Assembly (NCBI GenBank): GCA_963281155.1
Contig: CAUJLY010000001.1
Coordinates: forward strand, 5,890,001 to 5,954,000
Direction: 5' to 3'
Source: Rhabditophanes sp. KR3021
Taxonomy: Eukaryota > Nematoda > Chromadorea > Rhabditida > Alloionematidae
Length of the DNA: 64,000 nt
The notes under the pieces were generated by a model. It did no database searches. It saw only the letters and a program-made list of their open reading frames with translations, and was not told the origin of the DNA. Below, in pieces: positions 33,990-45,327 of the stretch. Within the stretch, counting starts at the first letter, position 1, and the number at the start of each line of letters is the position of its first letter. The translations under genes were made by a program, and so were the position numbers.

Positions 33990-34318
33990 TTTACACACTC
34001 TTAGATGTTTACGTATTTAATATCTGTTGTTTATTCGAGATGTCACCAAATGAACCAAATAAATATACTTGATTGTTTTTCCAAAATCATTTGCCCATCA
34101 AATAAGCCCTGGTAGACAGTTTAAAAAAGTTATGTAAAAATATAATAAAACATTTATTTGATTAATAAAGATTAAATAATTTAGCTACTGAAATATATAA
34201 ATAAAGTAGTTTTATTTTGTTTAACAATACATTAAAAAAGAATATTAATATTTTTTATGTAAAAGATAAGCAGTGAATATAAAATGATCTTTAATTGGAA
34301 GTAGATTTTATTTTGATA
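33990..34318. other. intergenic between divergent genes
   Basis: Short AT-rich interval that should hold the promoters of the UGT gene and the secreted repeat protein. No clear TATA box seen. Confidence 0.45.
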
Positions 34319-36554
34319 ATGAGACTATTCTTATCCAGTAGCGGTTTGATACTGTTATTAAGTTGCTTCTGTTTTTTGAAAGTAACAGCTGAAACAACGG
34401 CAAAAGCTGTGTTGTCTGAGCCGGATGACGACGAACCAAGTACTCAGGCTACTTTGAAGGAATTGGGAGCAGAAGAACCAGATACTGCGTATGGATATCC
34501 TTTGTCGGCATTTGCGGTTAATTGCTTTCCTAATATCACTGTTCCTAGCGGATACAAAGTATTATATGGGTTTGGAATACCTTATTTAGACGATGGAAAG
34601 TAATGTTTTAAACTTTCAACTACTTTTGCATAATTTTAGCTTTTATAATGTTTACACAGATCAAAAAAATTGCCCTTGGGCTTTCAGGGAAGATGGAGGT
34701 TTAATTCAAATTATGTTGGATTCTCACGGCCTCCCAGGTATTCAAAGGAATACATTTTAATTATCCAGTTATTTATTTGATTTATAGTTGTTTATGGGCC
34801 AGATGGACGACTAAGAGCTGGGTTTGCAATTGTCAAAGGACTTACCAGAATTGCTAGACTTACAAATAAAATTTTTAGAGGAACTTTCCAAAATGATTTG
34901 ATTCAAACCCAAGGACATGGACTAACTGAATATCCTAAATTCACAAAAGGTCCTGTGGTCAGATGTCGACATTCTAGAGGAATAAAGTCACCTGATTATC
35001 TGTTTGGACTTGATCATCCGTGTAATTTAGCAGAATTAGATTGGGCAAAAGCAAGTGGGTCTGATGCAAAAATTACCGGAGGTCGTGGATTGACTATTGC
35101 GTCCAACAGAGTTATGGTAAGTCCATTTTCACTTAATTTGTCTAGATTGTTAGGTAATTTTACTGCAAAACACAATTAGATAACCTTAATTGAGCTGATT
35201 GTTAAACTAATCTTTAAAAAGCTTGTTCTCTAAATAACATAATATGATAAACCTCGACTGATAAATTTGATTGTACATAGGTTCCCAATATTGGAGTTAA
35301 AATTTCTGGATCCGACAAGTATTACCCAGTTTATATTACAAAGATTGGTAAGAATAAAAGATTGGAATTTTTTATTTACTTAATGTGGCTTTTCAGGAAA
35401 AGCATCAACATTTGATGATCAAGGAGTTGAAATAGATGTTTTGATTGATTTCAATGGTTCACCAATTACTGTCACAGTTAATGGTAAAATAAATGGTGGA
35501 TTCAAAGAGGTCAACGGTAACCTGACTCTTTCTATCACTACAGGGGCTAAAGGAGAACCTATAATCGACGCTGCACTTACACTAGCTGAAGTCAAAAAAA
35601 ATCCACGGAGCATTGCTTATTATACGGCAAGTAAAAATGTCGCTTTTATTTATTTTTTATTTAGGCCAATCCATTTAATATCAACAATAATCTCAACTTC
35701 AAAACACTTGGCATTGATGGCTATGGATTTGCAATTAATCCTATGAAAGATTTACCCGAACCACTCAGAATTGGCTTCAGTATTGGAAATTATTCTTTAA
35801 TGATGCCACCGACATTTGAGGAAGGCTATGCCATGGTTCCATATTTGGGTGTGTTTCCTCCAAATGGACCCAACAAATGGACTCCTGTATTTGCAGACGT
35901 TAAGGGATCAACATGGGCATTTGACGAAACTGGTGCAGCTTTGCAAGTTTTAATGGATCGGGAAAAACTTCCAGTTGTTTACAATGAACAAAGTCGTACA
36001 TATAATGGAGGATTCAGGGCTATTAATGGTGAGATATTCTATTCAAATCCAAAAAGCCAATGCTCCGCTTTATTTATGAACATTAGGAAAATTGTATACG
36101 AATTGAAAGTATTGGGAAGGAATTATATGGGTAAAAATAGATTTGGAGATGTTTAACAAGTTCATATTCTAGGTTATTATACGATATTCCGCAATTCACC
36201 GAGCATTCCCGTTGGGGGAGCTTTTCCACAAATGGGAAATGGATTTTCTCAACAGATGGGTACAATGCTGAACGGATTTAATCGAGGAATGAGTCCAAAT
36301 ATGGGTCCACGACTTCCATGTGGCAATAGTACATCTTTTAATGGTTTCCCAATTCCAACAAAAAAGCCTAGTTGTGTAAGTAAATATTTGTTGATATCTT
36401 TTTTCTGGAAGTTAATTTGGCTCATTAAAAATTATCTTAGTTCCTTGTAATTATGTTCCTGTTCCATTTAAATTTCTTTTTATTCATTTAAATTTCTTTG
36501 TGTTCCTTATAGAAACGACCCTGCTATAATCCTAGGAAATGGGGATGCGGATGA
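34319..36554 (+). CDS. secreted protein with three internal repeats, unrecognised
   Basis: Eight exons can be read: 34319-34599, 34640-34737, 34788-35116, 35281-35347, 35397-35630, 35665-36028, 36173-36375 and 36513-36554. All junctions are in phase except exon 5 to 6, which is one base out. An 8-A run at 35594-35601 in exon 5 is the likely place for the error. The product has a signal peptide, then three copies of a motif of about 38 residues of the type W/T-F-D-E/D-x-G-x-x-(2)-L-x-D-x-x-x-x-P-V-x-V-Y, ending GGF-x-x-NG. A Met/Gly/Asn-rich stretch and a short Cys-containing tail (SCKRPCYNPRKWGCG) follow. I know no family with this repeat. An AATAAA lies at about 36624. Confidence 0.7.
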
Positions 36555-37087
36555 ATTGAAAGATATGTTTAAAAATTCTACAAAGCAACTTTGAAATTAG
36601 AAACAATGCTTGTTATGATGTTTTAAATAAAAATTATATTTGTAAATATCTTTATTATTTATATCAATTCTATGATATATTGCTTTAATTAATTTCATGT
36701 TATAATATGACAAAACTATAGGAAGTTAAGGTTATAACGCTTAGCCACTTCTTGTTATTGTATAAAATTGCTAAATCAGGTACACCTCTTATAAATTTGT
36801 TTGGAGTAAACATAAATTTCATTATAAATATAAACTTATTTACAATTAATAATGCGTCAATGAAATCGCATTTGCGAAGGCAATAAATGACGTTGTTAAA
36901 CTAAATGCGTGCCGTTAATAATTGTTTTAATAAGTTAAGCCTTCTTATTTTGCCATTTTACACACTTTTTGATTGAATTATAGGAGTTAAGTGGTTAACA
37001 AGTTTATATTAAAAATTAAGTGTTATAAAAAATATATTTAAGAGTTAGAATACTTGTATTTTGACATTTATTACCTTTTACGACGAT
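36555..37087. other. intergenic, nothing recognised
   Basis: 3' flank of the repeat protein and promoter region of the small secreted gene. AT-rich, no clear feature. Confidence 0.45.
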
Positions 37088-37428
37088 ATGGCTCGTGTTG
37101 CTATTTTGAGTGGTGAGTTAAATATCGTAAACAATACATATGATTTATACTATGTTTATTTTTAGTTGTTTTGATTGCTTGTTTGGTCTGTCAAGCATAC
37201 ACTCTCAGAGGATCTTTGATGAGAAGTGGTAGATATGATGAAGAGAACTTCCCGAAGAAATTTAATCTTCAAGGAAGTGGTTCATTCCGTCGTTTTTCCC
37301 GATTTATTCCTCAAAATTACGATTTTTACAACTACCTTCACGATGTTGAAAGTCAAGAAAATGTAGACAATAACAATTTCCAAGGGGAATCTTTCCAAAA
37401 ATTCTTGAAGCAAAAATCCAGTCGGTAA
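37088..37428 (+). CDS. small secreted protein, unrecognised
   Basis: Exons 37088-37112 and 37166-37428 join in phase 1 over a 53-bp intron to give 95 residues. The signal peptide is MARVAILSVVLIACLVCQA. The mature chain of about 75 residues lacks cysteine, is rich in Phe, Arg, Asn and Ser, and includes a run FRRFSRF. There is no Gly before basic pairs, so it is not an obvious amidated-peptide precursor. The splice that completes the signal peptide is the main evidence that the gene is real. Confidence 0.65.
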
Positions 37429-37634
37429 TGACTGACGATTGTATTTACTTCAGATAGAGCTTCAAACCAAATCCGTTTAACTATGGTACATATTTTCCTT
37501 GCTATACAGTAAACAAGTCTTGTTGACGTATACAACATTCAGCGATTTAAATATAATTTGTGTGTGTGACAACATTATTGTAAAAAATTTATTATAACTT
37601 GATGTAAAATATATTTTAAAATTTTTATGGCATT

Positions 37635-38767
37635 TTATTCGAGTAGTTTTTTGAGAAACATTCTAAATTTGTAAAAAATCATTTGTTCTTTAAGCCATGA
37701 ATCCCATAGGCATGTGACTAATATAAAAGCGAATGGAAATGCAGAAATTAGCCATAGAAGTGTAGCTCCAAAAGTGCTAAAAAGGCTATTTTTTATTTTG
37801 GGTAAGCATTCATCCTGGAATTGAACAAATCATTAAAATGAAGTAAAAAAGAAGAAAATTTTAACACAAACGAGTTGTGGAATTGCGGGTACTTTTGGAT
37901 GTTTTGACGTTTTTAGTTGGAAATCTTAAATTCTGATAAAACATTCAAAAAGTTGTGCCAGATTTTTTAAAAAATAGCACTTAAAATTTATAAATAAGCT
38001 GGTTGATGTTAAAAATATATTTAGCGTGTACTTACAATTCTGCCTAAAGCTAGGACAATGGGATCGACTTCAAATTTACAATCCATGTCCTCTTCAACTT
38101 GTTTTCTTAAATGTTCAAATTTAGGTGTCGATTGCTTGAACAAATGATCGGCGATTTGGGGCAATTTTGCTGTTCTAGGATACAACAGGAAAAATACGAC
38201 GCATCCCTGTAAAAACAAGGCTAAAAGGATTAACGCAATAACTAGTCTGTAAATGACTTTAATTGGTCCTTGTTGATTTTCAGAGAAAGAGTAAATGATA
38301 TGAGTCGCAAGCAACACAACAAAACATATTATATTAAATGCAACAAGATTCCATAAACTTTTAGAAACCAGATCTATGTTTTCTGACACTTGGCTCAAAT
38401 ATTGTGTGGTTAGGATATTTCTGTCCGTGTTGATGCCGTTAATTGTTGTTTTATTGTTTAGTTTCGACTCATCACTTTGCATCAGGTTATATCTTGCTTG
38501 AGTTGCATAATATTGAAGACTTGCGCTTCCTCTATGATGAAATGTACCGTGGATAATGAGGATGACGGCAGCTGTTAATAGCGAAATCAACGTCCAAACA
38601 ACAATTCTGCTGTCGAGTTTTTCTTTAACTTTTTTGAAATCAAATTCGTTGTGAGTTGGAAACATTCTCGATTTTTTTGTTTCAACAACCGTAAACCCGC
38701 CTCCAGTTAAGGTGCCGTCATGAATCGGAATGTGGTAAGATTGAACCATTGACGATGCTCGAGACAT
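37635..38767 (-). CDS. four-membrane-segment protein, unrecognised
   Basis: Exon 1 (38767-38036) and exon 2 (37814-37635) join in phase 0 over a 221-bp intron, giving 303 residues. Without exon 2 the fourth membrane helix would be missing. Segments lie at about residues 55-74, 139-160, 171-197 and 258-282, with a 60-residue loop between 1 and 2 holding an NKT glycosylation site, and a second extracellular loop with two cysteines. The topology is tetraspanin- or claudin-like but the CCG and W-GLW-C-C marks are absent. The stop codon overlaps an AATAAA. A TTTTAG acceptor lies a few bases before the ATG, possibly a spliced-leader site. Role unknown. Confidence 0.68.
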
Positions 38768-39847
38768 ACTTGCTAAAATTATGATATTTAATTGATATAA
38801 TTTAGTTTAAGTTTAAAAATTAATGCAGATAATTAGTTAATTAGTACACGTAAAATAAATATCTACATATACTCTATTTATAAATAGTAGGAAATTAATT
38901 GCATTTATAAAAATTATATTATTTTGAAAATAAAAACTGTAAATAGAAAATTAACAAACTGATAATAATACACCACCTCTGCGCAGTCAATTTTTGTCAA
39001 GTAAATGATTCTCTCTCTAGTTCACAATAGTTTATTAACGTAAATACATTTGCGGTTGACTAGTAAATTGTTTAGAAGAGACGGGAATTGATAGTTTAAA
39101 TTAGGTAATTTGTATTCTAAAATGGTACGCACTAACGCGTCACTTCAAGCCAACTAACATAGAACATTCATTAAATAGGGAAAGCAAAAATTAATTTTTA
39201 CTAAAGAACAAAAGTCATTATTTGAAGGGTTAAGAGAAATTGTTTTGGTTTAGTTGAAAATCATTTGCAGCTATTTTTATTAAATGTTGAAGATTGATTT
39301 GCCAATAGTATATACATCTTTTAACATTCATTTAAAAAACCCAGACAAATGATAAGGTCTTTTTAAATATAATATAAAGGGCGTTCAACTACACCTTCAG
39401 CTACAACTTGATGCTGAACAACAAAGTGGTTAAACTGTCAAGAAACGTATCGCTTTACACTTGAAAATAAGTTATACTTTTTGTTACAACCTAAAAATTT
39501 GTCGAAATTAAATTATATACGTCGTTGATTTATTTTATCATTATTGGGAGTTGTTGCAATGACTTAATTCTATAAATTAGGGAAATGTTGAACATTAATG
39601 TTATTAATCCGTAAAAGACCAGAAGTATTTTATTAGTATGTAGAAAAGGCATTTTTTAAGCAAAATGTATTTTACTAGGAGAAAAAAATATTTTTATAAT
39701 TTAATACAAATGTGTACCTGCATTTAATATTATTTGATTAAAATGCGAATGTGTTTATTAAATGAATTAGAATGATTAACAAGTTTTAGGTAAAAACAAT
39801 TGAATTAGTACATCGTTTGGAAGATGTAAATATATCTGTCATAATAA
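38768..39847. other. intergenic, nothing recognised
   Basis: About 1.1 kb of AT-rich DNA. No frame, RNA gene or repeat seen. Confidence 0.5.
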
Positions 39848-41702
39848 TCAAATACTGTCTTCCTTTGATAATTTTTCTAGTAGTTGTAATTTTAAAATTC
39901 GCTTTCTCTTTTCAATTTTTTCCGTTAAGATTACTTCGAGTTCATGAACTGCTTCATTAACGAGGAATAAACTATCGCTTTGGAAGTTCTCCAATATTGA
40001 ATTGACATTCTCTTGGACCAAGTCTTTGTTTTTACAAATCAGATCATGTTGTAGTAATTTATCTAACTCTTCATTAATTGTACTCACTTCCTTTTCAAGT
40101 ACTACCTTATAAAAACTTTCAAATAAAGTACTTTTGATTGCCTTAAAAACATTATTTCTTTCTGCCTCTATTTTTACTTTTTCTTTAATAATAAAATCTT
40201 GCTGGCTCTGAAATTGCGGTAAGGAAAGGTAATTATGATTAGCGTGGCCTTTTGTCAATAGGCATTGACCGCAATACATATTTAGTGTAGAATTTGATAG
40301 CGATGTGCTGCAAGATTGAACACAACTAAAACATGTCCATAAGTCAGTATCAATAAAGGGTGCATTACAACCATGACACACTCTATTCTTATCTAACATA
40401 TTTTTTTTTCGTAAAAACGATTCCAAAGCTTTTTCCAATTCGTAATTTGGAGCCAAACCAGTTTCAGGGACAGTTGTTTCAATTCTACAAATAGGGCAAG
40501 AAACTACCTTTGGCGTCCTTGTAGTTGCACTTAACATACGATCGATGCAGTCTTTACAGAGAGAATGACCGCACATTAAAACTTGAGGTTTGTCATACAT
40601 TTCCAAACAAATATGACAAACGACATTGTCACTATCTTCATCCTTTTTCAACAAGTGATTTGTATCTGCCCCGCTAGAGCAACAACCATCATCTTTAACG
40701 TAATGCATCCACTGAAGTTCAATTTCTTTGAGATTGACTTTATGAATTTTCGAATTTAGTTCATTGATATCATAATGCAGATAGAAGCACTTGTTGTTTA
40801 ATAATCGAATTCCGAAATTACATCCATTCTTATCAATATTCAACTGACAATCTATTTTTGACCATATTGGTTTATTCGAGTTAGTACCTAATTTTATCTC
40901 CCATAAAGTAACAGTTTTCTTATCGTTTTCTGTTTTGACAACCATAAATATATTTGATGTATTATTCGATTCAACAGCCCATGTCGCGTTGAAAATTGGA
41001 TTACTTCCTTTGTCAGGAAGTATTTCTTCTGATCCAAATTGATCATAGCGGTTGTCCGTTCCCTTTCTGTATGACAATAGGTATCCCTTTGAATTTAAAT
41101 GCGATATAAAGTGAATATTATTGTCGAGGACAAACGGCAATTCCCAGCAACTTTTTTTACTTGGAAAAATTCCTTTATGCTCAAATAATTTGAAGTCTCG
41201 GCAGTCTAATTCAAAAACGTTAAACGACTTTCCGGATTTTTGGTAAAAAATAACTTGAAGAATGCAGCCATTCAGGGATGCGGAGTACTTAGTTTTTGTA
41301 TTATCGGCATCTTTCAATATTAGTCTGTGTTCAGTTATACAGTGTAAGGCTGTTTCACTCCCATTGGCAATTGAGAAGCATGATAGTTTGTAGTATTTTT
41401 TGGTTTTATTAAAGAATAATATGACTAAGAATGGTAATGTCTCGAGTGTGATGACAAATAGAGCTGTGCAAGTCCATCGGTGATGTAGATAATCTTTGTC
41501 ATACCAAGTCAAATCTTTTCTAACGCCACTACTTAAATTGACTCTTCTAAAAAGCTGTTAGATATATAACTAATTGATTAAAAACCTACGTAATGTGCCC
41601 TTTACAATCATGAAGAAAAATTTCATTTGTTTCTTGACAAACAGCAATATTATTCAAGGCGTTTGGCACGCCATTAATATTTAATAACGTCTCATCAACC
41701 AT
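39848..41702 (-). CDS. RING-finger, coiled-coil (TRIM-like) ubiquitin ligase
   Basis: Exon 2 (41546-39848) is preceded over a 43-bp intron by an exon ending at 41590. I take the ATG at 41702 as start, giving about 603 residues, but the frame is open upstream and another exon may exist (TATA-like CTATAAAT at about 41861-41868). Residues 1-340 are beta-strand rich and look like repeated propeller-type strands. A C3HC4 RING follows at about 348-392 (CHICLE ... CGHSLCKDC ... CPIC), then a B-box-like Cys/His cluster (about 428-480, ending C-x6-H-x2-H) and a Leu/Glu/Lys-rich coiled coil. RING proteins of this layout act as E3 ubiquitin ligases. The large N-terminal region before the RING is unusual for TRIM proteins. 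Confidence 0.72.
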
Positions 41703-41777
41703 AATATCAATATCAAAATAAAAACTTTTAACAATATCTTTCAAAGTGAATAAATATGTGTATGATTTAAACCCCAC

Positions 41778-42814
41778 AACGCATCAATTTCCTTGGTCCA
41801 TGAACGCTGTCTAAAGAAAGAGTACTTCCCACGTTACTATTTTGACTATAGTAAGATAAATTTATAGGGGAAAGAGTCATGATCACTATTTGCTCACTTT
41901 TACATTAATGTTGACAATTTTTGTTTGGGCAACGAGTCTCTTTACAACAAATTTAAACCAAAACAAGCTTAAACAATTAAAATCTACCAAATTTTATTGA
42001 CACATAAATAATCAGGTTGTGAGGATAAATCAGAGTGATATTTATATTGTTATAAGAATAAAATGTTTACAGGAGATGTTAAAATAGTGTCTTTTTATTG
42101 AACCTTCAAAGATAAAGGTAGGTATAAACTTTTTCAACTTTTCCCACAATCCTTAGACAAATAAAACCAAATACATGAATAACAAGCAAATTAACTTTTT
42201 ATCAAAATTGAATAATGAAAAATCTTCAGCAGATAAGATGAGTTAATTGCCGTGAGCTTTTATTATCAATTTGGTTCTATTTGAGTAAATGTTACCTAAA
42301 AATTATTATAAGTTACACGTTCACTTTGAATTCGTATCTTTAATAAGTCAAATCAATAGTAATTTTAAGAGAAGTACATGTTATGCAAGCGTTTGATTAA
42401 AAAGAGCTCGAATAAGATTTAAATCAGCATACTTAATAGCACTTTGTAATCAACTGATCTCTTATTAATTAATTAATAAATACAATATAATTATTATCGA
42501 GTTAATCTTGTTTGTAAATATTGCAATATTTTATATAGTACGTCAAATGAACAACACATGATATGTCACAAATGCTGATCTTGACTAATTATGAAGAAAT
42601 ACAGTTATTAATAGGAGTTTGTAATTATTAGATGAACCAAACAGCACTCATAATTTAACTATTGCAATTGATTTTTACGAAACAAATTTGAATAGATATG
42701 AAAGTCATAGTATAAGGTTTAATTTAAAATGTAAATTTCACCCTCTTTTAATGAAATCTCTTTTTCGAATAAGGAATATACTCCGATTTGTTTCAGACTG
42801 ACCACACTACGATT
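41778..42814. other. intergenic, nothing clear
   Basis: It may hold a first exon of the RING gene (about 41780-41850, minus, after a CTTTAG acceptor), though I could not bring it into frame. Otherwise AT-rich without features. A TTTCAG lies just before the next gene's ATG. Confidence 0.4.
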
Positions 42815-43321
42815 ATGAGCAATTTACCAAAGACAATTCAACACTCTACACCAACAACTCCCAAAAGAGCTACCTTCGAAAGATTCTCTGGCCGCAGACA
42901 AGATCGAATCACCGAAGAAACTTTTTCCTCTTCTACAGGAGTAGTTAGATCTATTTTGACTACAATCGGTTGGGCACCATGGAGACCAAATGCTGCTAAA
43001 TCGAGAATCCCCTGTGGTATGTTATAAGGAGAGGCTAAATCATTTGACTAATCCTTTAAATAAACTTACGACCACATGTTACATAACTTTTTTTCAGAAG
43101 ACCGTGAAGCAATGAGACAGCGATTCAAAAACAATAATAAGTTTTTGGTTACTGCCGGAGGTGACAATATCGATGTCATTACATTATCTATGGCTAAGAC
43201 AAACATTTCGGACGCCATCAAATCTTCTGCCAAAGTTGAAGCTCATGCGCGAGGAAGTGGAGGACCAAATGACTTTGCCTTCAAGGCTGGAGGTGAAGGA
43301 GATACTCGTGTAAACCCGTAA
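42815..43321 (+). CDS. small basic protein, unrecognised
   Basis: Exons 42815-43016 and 43098-43321 join in phase 1 over an 81-bp intron to give 141 residues. There is no signal peptide or membrane segment. The N-terminal part is Thr/Pro/Arg-rich (TPTTPKRATFERFSGRRQD), the middle has a hydrophobic-aromatic patch (GVVRSILTTIGWAPWRP), and the C-terminal part is Gly/Asn-rich. Codon use looks like real coding sequence and both splice sites are strong. The TTTCAG 18 bp before the ATG may accept a spliced leader. I do not recognise a family. Confidence 0.65.
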
Positions 43322-44894
43322 TCAACAAAGAGATAGAGTACTACAAATTCCCCGTTTATTGAAAATGGTTTTGACCCGTGATATTTCTTTATAACTAATT
43401 TCTTTAATTTATATAATGAAATAAACTCCGATAAAAATAAACTTGTTTGTATATATGTTTAAATGTATGACTAAACTTACTCATTTTTACATAGTTATTT
43501 TTTTACTTTCATTATTTCTTTGTTTCTGATCGCTTGTACTTTCACATTATTTTGAAGGCAAATAATGGGAACATTACTTGCCCGTTAATTATCATCATTA
43601 AAAAAATATAGATATAATTGTTTATCTGACCGTAAAACAAAAGAAGTGGCACTATTTTAACAAAGATTTTCTGACACCCCCTCAACCCATTGTCTTAACT
43701 TTGTCACACCACTATAGATACGGAGTGTGAATACTAAAAAGGTTGAATCATAAGTTATTCTATTTACAGGCATTCCAACAGATACTTTTTAAAACTGTAA
43801 ATATTTAAGATTGTCGTTAACATTTATTAGTTCCAAAAGTTTATTAGATATTTCAGATATTTGTGTATTTTTTGTTAACAACATAGCGACTTTATCCCTT
43901 AAACACCACTATTCGACATGCCAACCTTTTTCTGACATTATTTGGTAAATAAACTTAGTTTGTCTCCTTCAAAATCAGGCAATTTTATGAAGATTATTTA
44001 TGTTTCCTTTTTTGATAAATAATAAGTGAATTTGAAGTTTAATCAGATAATAGTGTCTTAAATCTTGAATGAAAAACTCCTTAAAATTATCAGAATTGTT
44101 AAGCTCATTATCTTACTCATACTGTTTTTGATAAATGCATGGACGATAATTGCTACTTCAAAAAGTTTAGTAGGGATATACTTGTCTGAAGTCAAAGAAC
44201 ATTCAATTTGATTTAATTGTATAAAGATGTATCAATATTAGATTATACCTTATTGTAACGATTAAACGCCATCTTTGACTAGATTTATTTTGCTGTCTCT
44301 CAAATTCATCATTTTAGGTCTTCTTATTAAAGAAATGCCATAAACACCTCAATAAACCATGTAAATCATATTCGTAAAAATATAAGCACCTCAACAAACC
44401 ATTTAAACCATATTTTAGAAATACATTTTATAAGCTAACTAACATCCCATTGCCTCCGTCATTTCCCTCTAAACTTATTTTTTCTATTTTTATTATTTTT
44501 ATTGTATTGGCAATCATATATTTAAACCCATTGACGTAGATATATACAATTGTAATTTTAAATTATAAGAAAAGTAAAACGAATGAAACTTTTTCTGTTA
44601 AAGAATTCAAAAATGAGCCTCTGCTTTTTCTTGCTAAACCCTATTATAAAGTACGCATAATTCTTTTTTACCAACTCAAACTTTTTGTCTTTTACAAGTT
44701 CATTAAATATGAGTCTGTTAAATATTTGCATAAGTTAAATCAAAATTCTATTTTAGTAAATCTTGCCTACACTTGTTCACACTAAAAATAATTAAATATT
44801 GAGATTTGCCTTTTCAAACATTAAAATGAGCCTCAAATTTAAAAGGAATCCCGCATTTCTGTTTATTTCGAAAACCACTCCAAATATTTGTGCT
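43322..44894. other. intergenic, nothing recognised
   Basis: About 1.6 kb, AT-rich, with more C than G on the + strand. No gene, RNA or repeat recognised. Confidence 0.5.
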
Positions 44895-44902
44895 TATAAA
44901 TA
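44895..44902 (+). promoter_or_regulatory. TATA box of the secreted-protein gene at 44934
   Basis: TATAAATA, 31 bp before the ATG at 44934, so the leader must be very short. Confidence 0.5.
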
Positions 44903-44933
44903 TATTTTTGCATTTTAGTTTTTACTTTCAATT

Positions 44934-45327
44934 ATGAAAATTCCAACTTTATTTGTATTATCTTTTCTTGTTGTTGGATGCTGGAGTATGACTCTTCATC
45001 AAAATGGCCATAATCACTATCATCCTTTGAAATCAAATCATCCTAGAGATGGTCGTTTTAATGTCATGCAACATGATAGTAATGCGATCAAATTGGCTGG
45101 CGAATCAGTAAGTTTATTTATAAATTATAAAATTCAATCAAAGCCTACTTCCTAAATTATATTTAATAAATCACTTCTAGCCTATGCCGGTCAAGAAGAA
45201 CCTGATGTTCGGAAATGTTCATGGGATTCGTTTAAAGCCATGGTTGAAAGTACAGCCACTTTACATTTCAAAGAAGATGTCCAGCAGACCAATTGCTTTT
45301 TATGGTCAAACAATCAGAAACTATTAA
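44934..45327 (+). CDS. small secreted protein, unrecognised
   Basis: Exons 44934-45107 and 45181-45327 join in phase 0 over a 73-bp intron to give 106 residues. The signal peptide MKIPTLFVLSFLVVGCWS is followed by a His-rich stretch (LHQNGHNHYHPLKSNH), then a basic C-terminal part rich in Lys, Pro and Tyr. The mature chain has no cysteine. The His cluster could bind metal, but that is only inference. The TATA box, signal peptide and matching splice phase make this a credible gene. Confidence 0.7.

Noticed and set aside
37088..37428. FMRFamide-type neuropeptide precursor
   Set aside because: RF dipeptides occur, but there are no Gly-Lys/Arg processing and amidation sites.
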